Assembly (NCBI GenBank): GCA_029265815.1
Contig: JAJUGU010000003.1
Location: 62,001-126,000, forward strand
Length of the DNA: 64,000 bases
Reading direction: 5' to 3'
DNA from: Anaerolineaceae bacterium
GTDB lineage: Bacteria; Chloroflexota; Anaerolineae; Anaerolineales; Anaerolineaceae
Shown here: positions 15,661 through 24,518 of the stretch, in pieces
Layout: each line of letters begins with the position of its first letter
Position numbering within the stretch: position 1 is the stretch's first letter
The notes under the pieces: model-generated
Database searches by the model: none
The model's input: only the letters and a program-made list of their open reading frames with translations
What the model was told of the DNA's origin: nothing
Made by a program: the position numbers and the translations under genes

Positions 15661-16674
15661 CTAATCAAATTTAAGAATCTTTTCGCGCATTTCTCCCCAT
15701 TTCAGAGCGTCGGAGATGCCCTGTTCAATGGAGAGTTCTGCTTTCCAATGCAGCAAACGCAGCGCTTTATCTGCATTGGTGTAGGAACCGGCAACATCAC
15801 CCGGACGAGGTCCTGTTTCACGCTTATTGATCTTTTGCCCGTAGACCTTTTCAAATGCAGTAACCAGTTCGCGCACTGTCACACCACGGCCAGTGCCGAG
15901 GTTGATGACCAGGTAATTGTCTTTCGGGTTTCCAGCACGCTCAAAAACCTTGTCAAAATCGGTGACCGCATTAATGTGCGCCTGTGCCAGATCCCACACA
16001 TGGATGTAATCACGAATACCCGTACCATCGCGGGTAGAGTAATTGGTGCCAGTAATGAGGAATTCCGGCTGGCGGCCCTGCGCGGTGTCTACCAGCTTAC
16101 CGAGCACATGCGTGGGAGCTTTCACATGAATCCCGCTGCGCATTTTAGGATCAGCGCCGATGGGATTAAAGTAACGCAGAGCAATTCCCTTCATGCCGTA
16201 AGCGGCACAAAAATCTTTCAGTACCATTTCCATCATCAATTTGGTACGTGCGTATGGGCTGCTGGCGTTGATCGGGGCTTCCTCGGTGACCATAAAACCT
16301 GGGACGACATCATAAAGCGAAGCGGATGAGCTGAAAACCACACGGCCATATCCAAGCTTGTTCAACAGGTAAAAGAATTCGATCGACTTGGATACGTTAT
16401 CCTTGTAATACTCGTACGGCGATGATACGGATTCTGGAACAACGATCAGCGCAGCACAATGTACAGTGGCTTGAATATCCGGATGGTCCTTGAAAAGACG
16501 CGTAACAGCTTCTTCATCGCAGATATCAGCATGATAAAAAATGCGCCCGCGGGTGAATTCTTCGCGCCCGGTAATGAGCGAATCCAGAATGATAGGGGTA
16601 TGTCCGGCGTCTTCAAGCGCTGAACAAATGGTACTGCCTATATAACCGGCTCCACCGGTGATCAGGTATTTCAT
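15661..16674 (-). CDS. galE: UDP-glucose 4-epimerase
   Basis: The 337-residue extended short-chain dehydrogenase interconverts UDP-glucose and UDP-galactose. GGAGYIGS (7-14) binds NAD, FSSSASLYD holds the catalytic Ser (about 121), and SPYARTK (about 139-145) gives the YxxxK pair. RYFNPIGADP and the C-terminal RPGDVAGSY match GalE. The length is standard. It is the first gene of a short minus-strand unit with the PLDc_N gene. No other Leloir or exopolysaccharide gene is adjacent. Confidence 0.95.
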   Translation of the reverse strand: MKYLITGGAGYIGSTICSALEDAGHTPIILDSLITGREEFTRGRIFYHADICDEEAVTRLFKDHPDIQATVHCAALIVVPESVSSPYEYYKDNVSKSIEFFYLLNKLGYGRVVFSSSASLYDVVPGFMVTEEAPINASSPYARTKLMMEMVLKDFCAAYGMKGIALRYFNPIGADPKMRSGIHVKAPTHVLGKLVDTAQGRQPEFLITGTNYSTRDGTGIRDYIHVWDLAQAHINAVTDFDKVFERAGNPKDNYLVINLGTGRGVTVRELVTAFEKVYGQKINKRETGPRPGDVAGSYTNADKALRLLHWKAELSIEQGISDALKWGEMREKILKFD

Positions 16675-16763
16675 AACCCTCCTTGATACTTAGTCAGGAT
16701 GATTGATATGTTTTCTATCACTCCTATAAGTATACCCAAGTCAGGAGGATTGTGGCGAATAAA

Positions 16764-16775
16764 TTCTAGAAATAA
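16764..16775. repeat. TTCTAGAA-centred palindromic repeat, copy 3
   Basis: TTCTAGAA at 16764-16771 lies in an A/T context between galE and the DUF3592 genes. Confidence 0.5.
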
Positions 16776-16800
16776 ATATTTGGATATGCTGATTTTTGAT

Positions 16801-17259
16801 TTACCCTACCGGAGTAAAAACAGCGACGACCAGTCCGATCACGGCCCCGATAATACCAACGATGATAAATGTTGTACCGCCACGTGCGACGACTTCCAGC
16901 GTGGCATCCGAAACCTTATCTGGGTTGTAATGGACGATGACCTGTGAACCGGCAGGATATTTTGAAGCAATCTCATACGCTTTTTTCCTACCAAAGCGGT
17001 TAGCCCCAAAAGCAATGCGCGTGGCGGTGTAATTTTGCCCCATAATGGAATATTGGTAAGTAACCACCGGCTCATAAGTGGTGCTTGATCCATGGTCGCT
17101 GTCATAATCCACATGGACCTGTACATCGGAATTAAGCACAGTACCGCTGGCTGTCGGCCATGATTGAGCTGTTTTTGAGCGCCTCGTGGCAACAAACCCT
17201 ATGATGAAAAGAATTGCTCCAATTAAAACAAGAAATCCGCCAAGCAACAAACTGCTCAT
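16801..17259 (-). CDS. DUF3592 membrane protein (copy A)
   Basis: The 152-residue protein has one N-terminal and one C-terminal transmembrane helix around an extracytoplasmic beta domain. Features typical of DUF3592 are visible: WPTASGTVLNSDV after the first helix, YEPVVTYQYSIMGQNYTATRIAFG in the middle, and VHYNPDKVSDATLE before the last helix. Function is unknown. A paralogue with the same layout lies directly upstream (17291-17755), probably by tandem duplication. Confidence 0.85.
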   Translation of the reverse strand: MSSLLLGGFLVLIGAILFIIGFVATRRSKTAQSWPTASGTVLNSDVQVHVDYDSDHGSSTTYEPVVTYQYSIMGQNYTATRIAFGANRFGRKKAYEIASKYPAGSQVIVHYNPDKVSDATLEVVARGGTTFIIVGIIGAVIGLVVAVFTPVG

Positions 17260-17290
17260 CTATTACCTCCTTGTTGTGAACGTTCAACTC

Positions 17291-17755
17291 TTATCTGAAA
17301 ACCAGCATGAATACCAGAGAGACAATCCCGGTGGCAAGAAAGAATATTCCTGGAACTAAAGATCGCATGGCATGTTTGGAATAAGGTACCAGCACCGATT
17401 CAGCAGGATTCTTTTGATCATAGTAAACATCGATCGCTTTTCCTGCATCGAAACGCTCTTTAATTAGCGAGGCAGTCTGGTAATCGTAGTGAGGTGAGCC
17501 AAAAGTAATTCGATTTCCTGTAAATGAAATCCCGTTTACCCGATAATCATAAGAGATTTCTACATAATACACATTCACAATACTGCCAGTGGAACTGCGC
17601 AAAATATCTTCTTTAACCTCACAAGAAGTGATATTTCCCTTAGTAGTCGGCCACTGTTTCGCTTTTTTAGACATGGCACGAAACTTGAGCGCTTTATACA
17701 TGAATATTGCACCTATAAGGAGCAGCACTGCGATGATCAAAATCTTGATAGGCAT
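17291..17755 (-). CDS. DUF3592 membrane protein (copy B)
   Basis: The 154-residue paralogue of the neighbouring gene has the same architecture: N-terminal helix, WPTTKGNITSCEV, YYVEISYDYRVNGISFTGNRITFG, VYYDQKNPAESVL, C-terminal helix. The two share the domain frame but are clearly diverged, so the duplication is old. It is the upstream member of a four-gene minus-strand row (flavodoxin, DUF1232, DUF3592 B, DUF3592 A) with short gaps. Confidence 0.85.
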   Translation of the reverse strand: MPIKILIIAVLLLIGAIFMYKALKFRAMSKKAKQWPTTKGNITSCEVKEDILRSSTGSIVNVYYVEISYDYRVNGISFTGNRITFGSPHYDYQTASLIKERFDAGKAIDVYYDQKNPAESVLVPYSKHAMRSLVPGIFFLATGIVSLVFMLVFR

Positions 17756-17783
17756 ATCTATCTCCTTAAAATAATCAATTATG

Positions 17784-18185
17784 CTAATTATATTCGATAA
17801 CCATTCGCACTATCCCACGGATGACAAAAAAAAGGATCACTGCCCAAACAAGGATGATCAATAGTCCACCCCACCAGTTAACTGGCCTCTTTTCCTGTTC
17901 AGCGGCCTTGACGCGTGCATCACTCATAACCTCTGCCGGAATGAGTTTGAGCATCAGCGCAATTCCTGCTGGGATGAGGATAAAGTCATCAAGATAACCC
18001 AGGATGGGGATAAAATCAGGAACCAGGTCGATGGGGCTGAATGCATAAGCGGTTACCAGACCAGCTATCGCCTTTGCATACCAGGGGGTACGTGAATCAA
18101 TGGCTGCATACCAGACAGCATGTATATCGCGCTTTAACAGCTCTGCACGCCGTTTATACGATTCAAGAAATGAATTATGTTTCAT
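17784..18185 (-). CDS. YkvA-family (DUF1232) membrane protein
   Basis: The 133-residue protein carries the DUF1232 signature AYAFSPIDLVPDFIPILGYLDD (about 47-68, quoted in part: SPIDLVPDFIP) followed by a hydrophobic helix. A second transmembrane helix lies near the C-terminus. The function of the family is not established. It lies 9 bp after the flavodoxin gene and is probably cotranscribed with it. Confidence 0.88.
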   Translation of the reverse strand: MKHNSFLESYKRRAELLKRDIHAVWYAAIDSRTPWYAKAIAGLVTAYAFSPIDLVPDFIPILGYLDDFILIPAGIALMLKLIPAEVMSDARVKAAEQEKRPVNWWGGLLIILVWAVILFFVIRGIVRMVIEYN

Positions 18186-18194
18186 TGACTTGAT

Positions 18195-18665
18195 TTATAC
18201 GGATAAAATTCCTCTAGCCCATTCGCCTGCACGCTCCAGTTCACCTTTCTGAAGAGGGCCTTCGGAGGCGACCACGAAAAATCCACCGGTAGGGATGACC
18301 AGTTCTCCGCCCTTGCGAACCAGGATCTCGGCTATGGGTTTATCTGCATAACCGCCGCGTTTAACGATGGCGCGAAAGAACCTTGATTTGATGCTTTCGA
18401 GTGGAATGCGGGTATCAAAAGCGGATACTTTGACCCCTTTGAGAGAATCTGCTGGCAGGGCTTCCAGGAACCCGGTGATCGCTGGGGTGGGCTTGAACCC
18501 GCGTGTTGGAGAACCTACGAGCAGAACATCTAGACCTGCGAGATCGGAAGGAGTGACCTTACCAACCAGAATGACAGGGACTTCGGGGCCAAGCGCCTTA
18601 CCGATTTCACGGGCAATCCTTTCGGTGTTACCGAACACAGAATCATAAATGACCAGTGCTTTCAT
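18195..18665 (-). CDS. Flavodoxin-family protein
   Basis: The 156-residue protein has the flavodoxin FMN phosphate loop in VIYDSVFGNTERIAREIG (about 5-22) and VGSPTRGFKPTP (about 53-64), which contacts the isoalloxazine ring. It probably carries electrons or acts as a small quinone or flavin reductase. I start it at 18665 (MKALVIYDS) because GGAGG precedes it by about 8 nt and the beta-strand begins there; a start at 18683 would add six residues. It leads the DUF1232-DUF3592 row, suggesting a membrane-linked redox or stress unit of unknown role. Confidence 0.85.
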   Translation of the reverse strand: MKALVIYDSVFGNTERIAREIGKALGPEVPVILVGKVTPSDLAGLDVLLVGSPTRGFKPTPAITGFLEALPADSLKGVKVSAFDTRIPLESIKSRFFRAIVKRGGYADKPIAEILVRKGGELVIPTGGFFVVASEGPLQKGELERAGEWARGILSV

Positions 18666-18741
18666 GTGTACATCCTCCAGCAAATTAACAGGTGTGTCAA
18701 AATTATATACATAAACCGTTTACCATTATTACTAATGTGAA

Positions 18742-21063
18742 CTATTGGCTGATAAGCACTTTTCCATCGGATAAGACCGAAATTCGTTCTCCTGAAGCGA
18801 TCCGCTGCCAATCGTTTTCAGGGGGCATGGTGCGACTGTACCAGAGGATGGTCTGCGGTTCGAGGTTTTGCCAGACGCGCGGAGGAATGTAATGGACATC
18901 CTCTTCTTGCAAAATTAAAATGGTTGGGTTTTCTAAGATTTCTGGTGCAGCGTCTCTGATCCTTGCGAAATCAACACCATTTGGAATCAGGATACGTATT
19001 TCTCCATAAGTCAGATGCAGGGCTGTGTCATCGATTGATGATGTTGCAGCAAAAATTTTCAGACCCGAAGGATAACGAATGATTCCACCAGGCTGCATAC
19101 TTACACTGGTGATCTCATCTGGGATTTGCACAGGTTGCTGATCTGCCCCTGAAAGGTAAACATTGGACGTAATTAAAGCACTGGAAATGGGAATTCTCTC
19201 AGCCAGCATCTTGAGACGTGAAGCCGAGTATCTATGGGTGATCCAAACCTGGTCGATTCCGTAATCCCACGGTGAAAGGTTCCGTCCAATCTCAGCACAC
19301 AGCTCATTTACATTTTCACCCGGGTTCAATACGAACACTTTACCATCTGGGTCGCGCACCATCAGAACAGATTCGCTGCCTGCAGGGACAATATCCAGGT
19401 GCAGGTTGCCATCTGGTAGATGTTGAATGACTGACCAGACCGCCGCGGCGCACACTGCCAGTAGAAATACGATCCAGACAAACCATTTGCCAAATATTTT
19501 CTTGAAATAATTACGGTTCAAGAACAGTAGCAAAAATAGTAAGAGAACAACAATAATCCATATTGACATTTGTGGGTGAATGGAGATGTTTGCGATTTTC
19601 ATCCTTGAGAACCCTTCAACAACCCAATTTGTGTAGCGCATCAACATCCAGGGTATTAGCGCAATAACCCTTCCGATCTCAGATACGTAAGCTCCGATAA
19701 TTACCGAAATTCCGCCAAGAACCAGAATCGGAGGTTGAACTGGTAGGATGAGCAGATTGGCAAGTAATGAATTGATTGAGATTCGTCCAAAGTGATAAGC
19801 AATCACTGGCAAGGTGGTCACCTGAGCGGCCAATGTCAGCAGTAAGTAGTCGAGAATGGGTTTTGATACAGGCTCAACTTTTTCTTCTGGCAGACGTTTT
19901 TCCAACCATTGCTTCACCCATTCTGACATCGGGTTGCCAAAGACCACCAGTCCAAGGGTGGCTGCAAAAGAAAGCTGAAAACTCACATCCTCGATCAACA
20001 TTGGATTGATCAGGCACATCAAACCTGCTGTAAATCCCAGGGCGTTCAACCCAGCCTGATGGCGGCCAATGAGGTGTGCACCTAGTGCCATCACCGACAT
20101 GATTGCTGCCCTGACAACTGCTGGCGAACCGCCAACAAACAGCGTGTAAACGGATACAGCGCACAAAGTCAAAGTTGCTGCCCAATATCGATTTGAAATA
20201 CGCGTGAACACGCCTGTAAAAATTCCGGCGAGAATGGCCATATTAAAACCGGATATGGCAATGATGTGTGCTGCTCCGGTTTTTTGGTAAGCGGTTTTAA
20301 GATTTTCAGGAAGGTCGTTATCCAACCCTAACAGGATGCCTGCCAGCAGGCCAGATTCCGGCTGGGGCATTTGCCTGAAAATGGTAAGCCAGGCTTTGCG
20401 GCGGATGTCTTCAAGTTTTAGTCTGAAGGAACTCATTTCTCCCTGCCCAATAAGTTCAACATCCTGCGGGTAATAGAGCACAGTATGAATTCTTTGTCGG
20501 GCAAGGTATTCTTTGTATGAAAAATTTTGGTCTTCTGAAGGGGTCTGAGGTTTGCCGGTGAATTGCAATATGTCGCCGTAACTCCAGCCGGTTGAAGCGG
20601 GGAACGCTACACGTGCCGAACCAGAAACCCGCTTCACACGCTGTTGTGGATCGGCTTCATCAACATCCTCAATCTCTAGCATCTTGATTTCGAGATACAT
20701 CGCATTCTCACGGCGGTCAGGAGGAGCAGAGATCACTCCGGTCATCGTATAGGTCCCGCTGTCGTTATAAAATGCCAGGTCTGATGCCGAAAAATGTGGG
20801 GTCTCAATAGAAAACCTTAAACCACCCAGAAAAAAGAACAACACAAGAACCGCAACAGGCAGTGGAACCAGTGACCTCACACGTTTCCACCCAGTCGTCT
20901 TATTAAGATATTTTTGCTCAAGATAGAGAAAGAAAATTGTCCCTCCAGACAAAACCGTCCAGGTTTGCCATGACAAAGACCATTGATTTGATGAAATAAT
21001 TCCCAAAAGGAAGGCACTCGAGAGCCAGAGCAGTGGCATGATGAAATACCTTGCGATCGACAA
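18742..21063 (-). CDS. ComEC/Rec2-family DNA-uptake channel-like protein with degenerate C-terminal beta-lactamase domain
   Basis: The 773-residue protein has an N-terminal DUF4131-type region with two or three helices and an OB-like part. The Competence transmembrane domain follows (AGILLGLDNDLPENLKTAYQKTGAAHIIAISGFN split over about 243-275, then ~8 helices). The C-terminal part (about 545-773) has the beta-lactamase-like fold position, but its key residues are gone: LDIVPAGSESV stands where LDVGQGDS is usual, and VWITHRYSASRL where TH.D.DH is usual. Metal binding is therefore unlikely. No comEA or comF gene is near. DNA transport is inferred only from family. Confidence 0.85.
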   Translation of the reverse strand: MSIARYFIMPLLWLSSAFLLGIISSNQWSLSWQTWTVLSGGTIFFLYLEQKYLNKTTGWKRVRSLVPLPVAVLVLFFFLGGLRFSIETPHFSASDLAFYNDSGTYTMTGVISAPPDRRENAMYLEIKMLEIEDVDEADPQQRVKRVSGSARVAFPASTGWSYGDILQFTGKPQTPSEDQNFSYKEYLARQRIHTVLYYPQDVELIGQGEMSSFRLKLEDIRRKAWLTIFRQMPQPESGLLAGILLGLDNDLPENLKTAYQKTGAAHIIAISGFNMAILAGIFTGVFTRISNRYWAATLTLCAVSVYTLFVGGSPAVVRAAIMSVMALGAHLIGRHQAGLNALGFTAGLMCLINPMLIEDVSFQLSFAATLGLVVFGNPMSEWVKQWLEKRLPEEKVEPVSKPILDYLLLTLAAQVTTLPVIAYHFGRISINSLLANLLILPVQPPILVLGGISVIIGAYVSEIGRVIALIPWMLMRYTNWVVEGFSRMKIANISIHPQMSIWIIVVLLLFLLLFLNRNYFKKIFGKWFVWIVFLLAVCAAAVWSVIQHLPDGNLHLDIVPAGSESVLMVRDPDGKVFVLNPGENVNELCAEIGRNLSPWDYGIDQVWITHRYSASRLKMLAERIPISSALITSNVYLSGADQQPVQIPDEITSVSMQPGGIIRYPSGLKIFAATSSIDDTALHLTYGEIRILIPNGVDFARIRDAAPEILENPTILILQEEDVHYIPPRVWQNLEPQTILWYSRTMPPENDWQRIASGERISVLSDGKVLISQ

Positions 21064-21112
21064 GGATGAATATCAAACGATCCCTGAATATCAGTATAGC
21101 AAAGGAATCAAA

Positions 21113-22597
21113 TCAGAAGGCCTGGTAAACGAAGGGAGCGGTTGTATCAGAGAAAAACGCCAGAAGTGAAGCCCCAAGCAGCACGATCACCAGCAGGACC
21201 TGTACCCAACGCGGTGACCCTAGCAAAAAATCCTCTCTGCCAGCGCGGTGCTGGAAGTGATCGAAGATCATCGCGGCTGCCAGCATGACCAGCAAGATAG
21301 GGTTGGGTATGTTGAAGCCAGTCCAATCTGATAACAGACGTGACCCCGTAATGGTCTGAGCCAGGGCGATCAGTTGAGGTGATTTCCAGACAAACATGCT
21401 TTTCCAGTATGTCAATGCAGCAGGAAGCTCCATCCTGAATGGCACCCATGCCAGGGCGGCGAAGATAAATGTCGTAATCTTGCCTGTGTTCTGTTTCCAG
21501 CGCGGCAGCTCGTCAAGAGGAACCGATGGACGCCACAGGCTGGGGACGCGTTCAAGCACAAGATACAACCCGTGCAGACCGCCCCAAACGAGCATGTTCC
21601 ACGATAGCCCATGCCACAACCCGCTCACAAACAAGGTCACCACAGGTGGCAGAACAAAGTTCAGAATGTGATTGCGCCCCGGAAAGTGTTTCATGGTTGA
21701 ACGCGAAAGCGGAAAGAAAATATAGTCCCGCAGCCAGTTAGAAAGGCTGATATGCCAGCGCGTCCAAAACTCGGTGAAGTTGCGCGAGTAATATGGCAGG
21801 TTAAAGTTGGGTGACAGTTCAATGCCAAACCACAGACTGACCCCGCGTATGATGGCGGTGTAGCCAGCAAAGTCGTTATAAAGCGCAAATGCGTACGCCA
21901 GCAGCCAGAATACAAGTTGCTGACCGGCGTAATCCTGTGGGGAGGTGAAGGCAGCTGCGGGGATCATATTAAACAGCGGATTGGCGAAAACGATCTTGCG
22001 TAACAGGCCAGTGAGCACCAAAGCGGCACTGCGTTCTGCCAGCGAGCGATCAAAAACAATGGGACTATCGAGGCGCGGAAGGAAAACACGCGCGCGTTCC
22101 ACAGGGCCTGAAAGGAGCTTGGGAAAATAGAGGATGTAGACTAAAAATCGAATAAAATCCGTTTCGGGTTTGAGTCGCTTGTTAGAAATATCCAGCAGGT
22201 AAGAGATATTTTGCACGACGAGAAAGGATAAACCTACTGGCAGCAGTATCTGTATAACACTGCCAGGCTCGAGAATTCCAATGGATTGAAGAAAAACAGA
22301 AAATTCAGGCAGGAAGAAGCCATTGTATTTAAAAACAAAAAGAAATAGCACGTTGAAAACAATTCCGGCTCTCTCCCACCCTTTGAAAGAGGCCAGCGTT
22401 GGAGATGACTTTTTCCCAATGATAAAGTTAATCCAGGCGAAAATTAGCAGCACGATTACGAATTTCCATGACCAGGTCATAACGAACGCAGTAGAAACCG
22501 CAACGAGCCAGAGATTACGCCATCTGGTAGGCAGTCGCCTGTAAATCACTGCTGAAGCCGCAGAACAAAGAAAGAAGAGTAATGAGGTTACCGTCAC
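21113..22597 (-). CDS. MBOAT-family membrane O-acyltransferase
   Basis: The 494-residue protein has about ten transmembrane helices and resembles AlgI/DltB-type acyltransferases. LPVGLSFLVVQNISYLLD lies near 125-145, FTEFWTRWHISLSNWLRDYIF (about 275-295, key part WTRWHISLSNWLRD) is a family hallmark, and FVSGLWHGLSWNMLVWGGLHG near 328-348 contains the invariant His. The GTG start at 22597 overlaps the stop of the upstream SGNH gene (GTGA), indicating translational coupling. With that partner it probably acylates a surface polymer or lipid. Confidence 0.9.
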   Translation of the reverse strand: MTVTSLLFFLCSAASAVIYRRLPTRWRNLWLVAVSTAFVMTWSWKFVIVLLIFAWINFIIGKKSSPTLASFKGWERAGIVFNVLFLFVFKYNGFFLPEFSVFLQSIGILEPGSVIQILLPVGLSFLVVQNISYLLDISNKRLKPETDFIRFLVYILYFPKLLSGPVERARVFLPRLDSPIVFDRSLAERSAALVLTGLLRKIVFANPLFNMIPAAAFTSPQDYAGQQLVFWLLAYAFALYNDFAGYTAIIRGVSLWFGIELSPNFNLPYYSRNFTEFWTRWHISLSNWLRDYIFFPLSRSTMKHFPGRNHILNFVLPPVVTLFVSGLWHGLSWNMLVWGGLHGLYLVLERVPSLWRPSVPLDELPRWKQNTGKITTFIFAALAWVPFRMELPAALTYWKSMFVWKSPQLIALAQTITGSRLLSDWTGFNIPNPILLVMLAAAMIFDHFQHRAGREDFLLGSPRWVQVLLVIVLLGASLLAFFSDTTAPFVYQAF

Positions 22598-23718
22598 TGT
22601 TCCACCCCGGCAACGAGCGATGATCGCATGCACAATCCTTCAGTGTTGCATAATGATGCAAGTTGTTCAGCCAGCAGGGATGAAAAAAGTGGAGCACCTT
22701 TTATATTTAGATGATGGTTGTCAACACGATATTCCAGCGGGATTAATTCCCATCCTAGAGAAGGAAGATATACTCCGCCATTTTGTTCAACAAATGCTTT
22801 GAGAGTGTCGAGGTACTGCTCATGCACCTCTTCACCTCCAAAATAGTCAAAATAGGTAGGGTACAAGGGCATTTCGGTGACGATTACCATCTGCACGCTG
22901 CCACCGGAATTGAGAATGACATTAAGGTCATCTAACCTGCCCGAATCGATCGAAAAGTTTTGGAACAAAGCGAAATTTTCTGCTTCTTCAGGATCGTTTG
23001 GATCGGGATGTTTATCGATGTCTTTGCCAATATTGAGATCGCCCTCGTAACCAGATGCCGAGGTATCTCCCCAGCGGCGCAGGTACATCAGAAAAGTATC
23101 AGGAAAGTCAGCTCTACTCCAGTTGCGAAAGGGAAGCAGGTATTTCACCGCTGATGAATTTATTTTCAACCAGCCCCTTAATGTGAAAGGTGCGGTTTTC
23201 TGTGCCAGGAACCACTCATCAGAGAGCAACTGATTCTCGACGGTCAGCCCATTTTCTGCCACATAATCGCGCATCTCGGTGACAAAGAGAACGGCTGATG
23301 GTTGATATTTTTCTACAAGAATTTTGGCAATAACCGATGTTGGCGAAACGGTTAACCCTTCAACGCCAAAGTTGAAAATGCGCAGATGTTCGCCGGTCAA
23401 TTTTTCATATTCGGCTGACAGCACATTAGGGTCGATGCCGGTATTCACCATCGAATTGCCAAGAAGGAGGACATCCACCCCTCCATTTTCTTTTACATAA
23501 TCTTCAAGCTTAAACCACTTGATTTCAAACTGGCTGTGATAGATACCGAAAGATCGAGTTGACACTTTGCGGGCAAACCAGTCCGTGCGAGAAATCGTTT
23601 CCAGTGCTAATAAAAGAAAAGCAAACAGAGCCACTCCGATGATGATCGAAACAAGCAGAGAATGAGTTTTGGTTGATTTCGTCAAATTTTCTTCTTGAGG
23701 CTGCATTTTAGTCGCCAC
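22594..23718 (-). CDS. SGNH/GDSL-like (AlgJ/AlgX-type) membrane-anchored hydrolase or acyl-transfer partner
   Basis: The 374-residue protein has a short cytoplasmic N-terminus, one transmembrane helix (about 22-42) and an extracytoplasmic domain. LLLGNSMVNTGIDP (about 85-98) is a GDS-like block with the candidate Ser nucleophile, and VDNHHLNIKGA near 340-350 supplies the Asp-His pair. Its stop overlaps the start of the MBOAT gene. In alginate, cellulose and peptidoglycan systems such pairs carry an acyl group across the membrane and attach it to a glycan. The acceptor here is unknown and no polysaccharide synthase is adjacent. Confidence 0.82.
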   Translation of the reverse strand: MATKMQPQEENLTKSTKTHSLLVSIIIGVALFAFLLLALETISRTDWFARKVSTRSFGIYHSQFEIKWFKLEDYVKENGGVDVLLLGNSMVNTGIDPNVLSAEYEKLTGEHLRIFNFGVEGLTVSPTSVIAKILVEKYQPSAVLFVTEMRDYVAENGLTVENQLLSDEWFLAQKTAPFTLRGWLKINSSAVKYLLPFRNWSRADFPDTFLMYLRRWGDTSASGYEGDLNIGKDIDKHPDPNDPEEAENFALFQNFSIDSGRLDDLNVILNSGGSVQMVIVTEMPLYPTYFDYFGGEEVHEQYLDTLKAFVEQNGGVYLPSLGWELIPLEYRVDNHHLNIKGAPLFSSLLAEQLASLCNTEGLCMRSSLVAGVEQ

Positions 23719-23777
23719 TGAATGCTCAGGAATCTGGCTTATTTAGTGAATCAATCTTGAAAAAATATTGTAAAACC

Positions 23778-24440
23778 TTATTTTTCAGCGAGTAGCTGTT
23801 TCAACCGTGGATGACCGGCATAAACTCCGTGATATTTTTCTGGCATCATGGCAGCAATCTGGCACATGATTTCATCTGTGAGGTGTTGAAGCTGTCCTTC
23901 GCGATTTTTCCGATCTAAAACGGGAGGATAAATCGGTTTGCCATATTGAGTGAGTAGATGCGGGCGTTTAAAATGCAGCATTTCCTCAACAGCAATTTCA
24001 GTTCCGGTAATGGCTGTAGGTATGATGGGTACCCCGGTTCGCAGGGCGAGTAAAGCCGTTCCAGGCTTTCCTTCAATCAAAGCTCTGGTGTTGCTGCGTG
24101 TACCTTCAGGAGCAATTCCAACCGCCCTGCCCATTTTCAACGCTTCAACGGCCTTGCGAAAAGCAGAAAAATCTGCAGTTTCCCTGTCCAGCCAGATACC
24201 TTCGGCTGTGACGATGAACCAGCGGATGAGGGGATACTTGAGATACTTTGTGGTTACCAGAGCAGTCATATCCGGACGGTTGGGGGTTAAAAAGAGCACC
24301 GGAATATCCATTCGGCTCATGTGATTACAGGCGATTAACACACCACCCTCGGGTGGAATATTTTCCGTTCCAATAAATTCTGTTCGCGTTAACCGCTTCA
24401 TAAGCCAACCGATGATACTGCGTAGTTTGTGTTTATTCAT
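23778..24440 (-). CDS. plsC: 1-acyl-sn-glycerol-3-phosphate acyltransferase (PlsC family)
   Basis: The 220-residue enzyme has the acyltransferase motif NHMSRMD (H-x4-D, about 39-45), followed by motif III EGTRSN (about 115-120) and VPIIPTAITG (about 136-145). It acylates lysophosphatidate to phosphatidate at the membrane. Only one weak hydrophobic segment is present. The gene is 60 bp after the SGNH gene and 78 bp before the DUF368 gene, all on the same strand, forming an envelope-lipid neighbourhood. Confidence 0.9.
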   Translation of the reverse strand: MNKHKLRSIIGWLMKRLTRTEFIGTENIPPEGGVLIACNHMSRMDIPVLFLTPNRPDMTALVTTKYLKYPLIRWFIVTAEGIWLDRETADFSAFRKAVEALKMGRAVGIAPEGTRSNTRALIEGKPGTALLALRTGVPIIPTAITGTEIAVEEMLHFKRPHLLTQYGKPIYPPVLDRKNREGQLQHLTDEIMCQIAAMMPEKYHGVYAGHPRLKQLLAEK

Positions 24441-24518
24441 ACTAATATTTCCTTAATCAATCACATTAACCAACAAAACAAATAACGAAATGATTCTAAG
24501 CATAAAGCAATTGATAAT

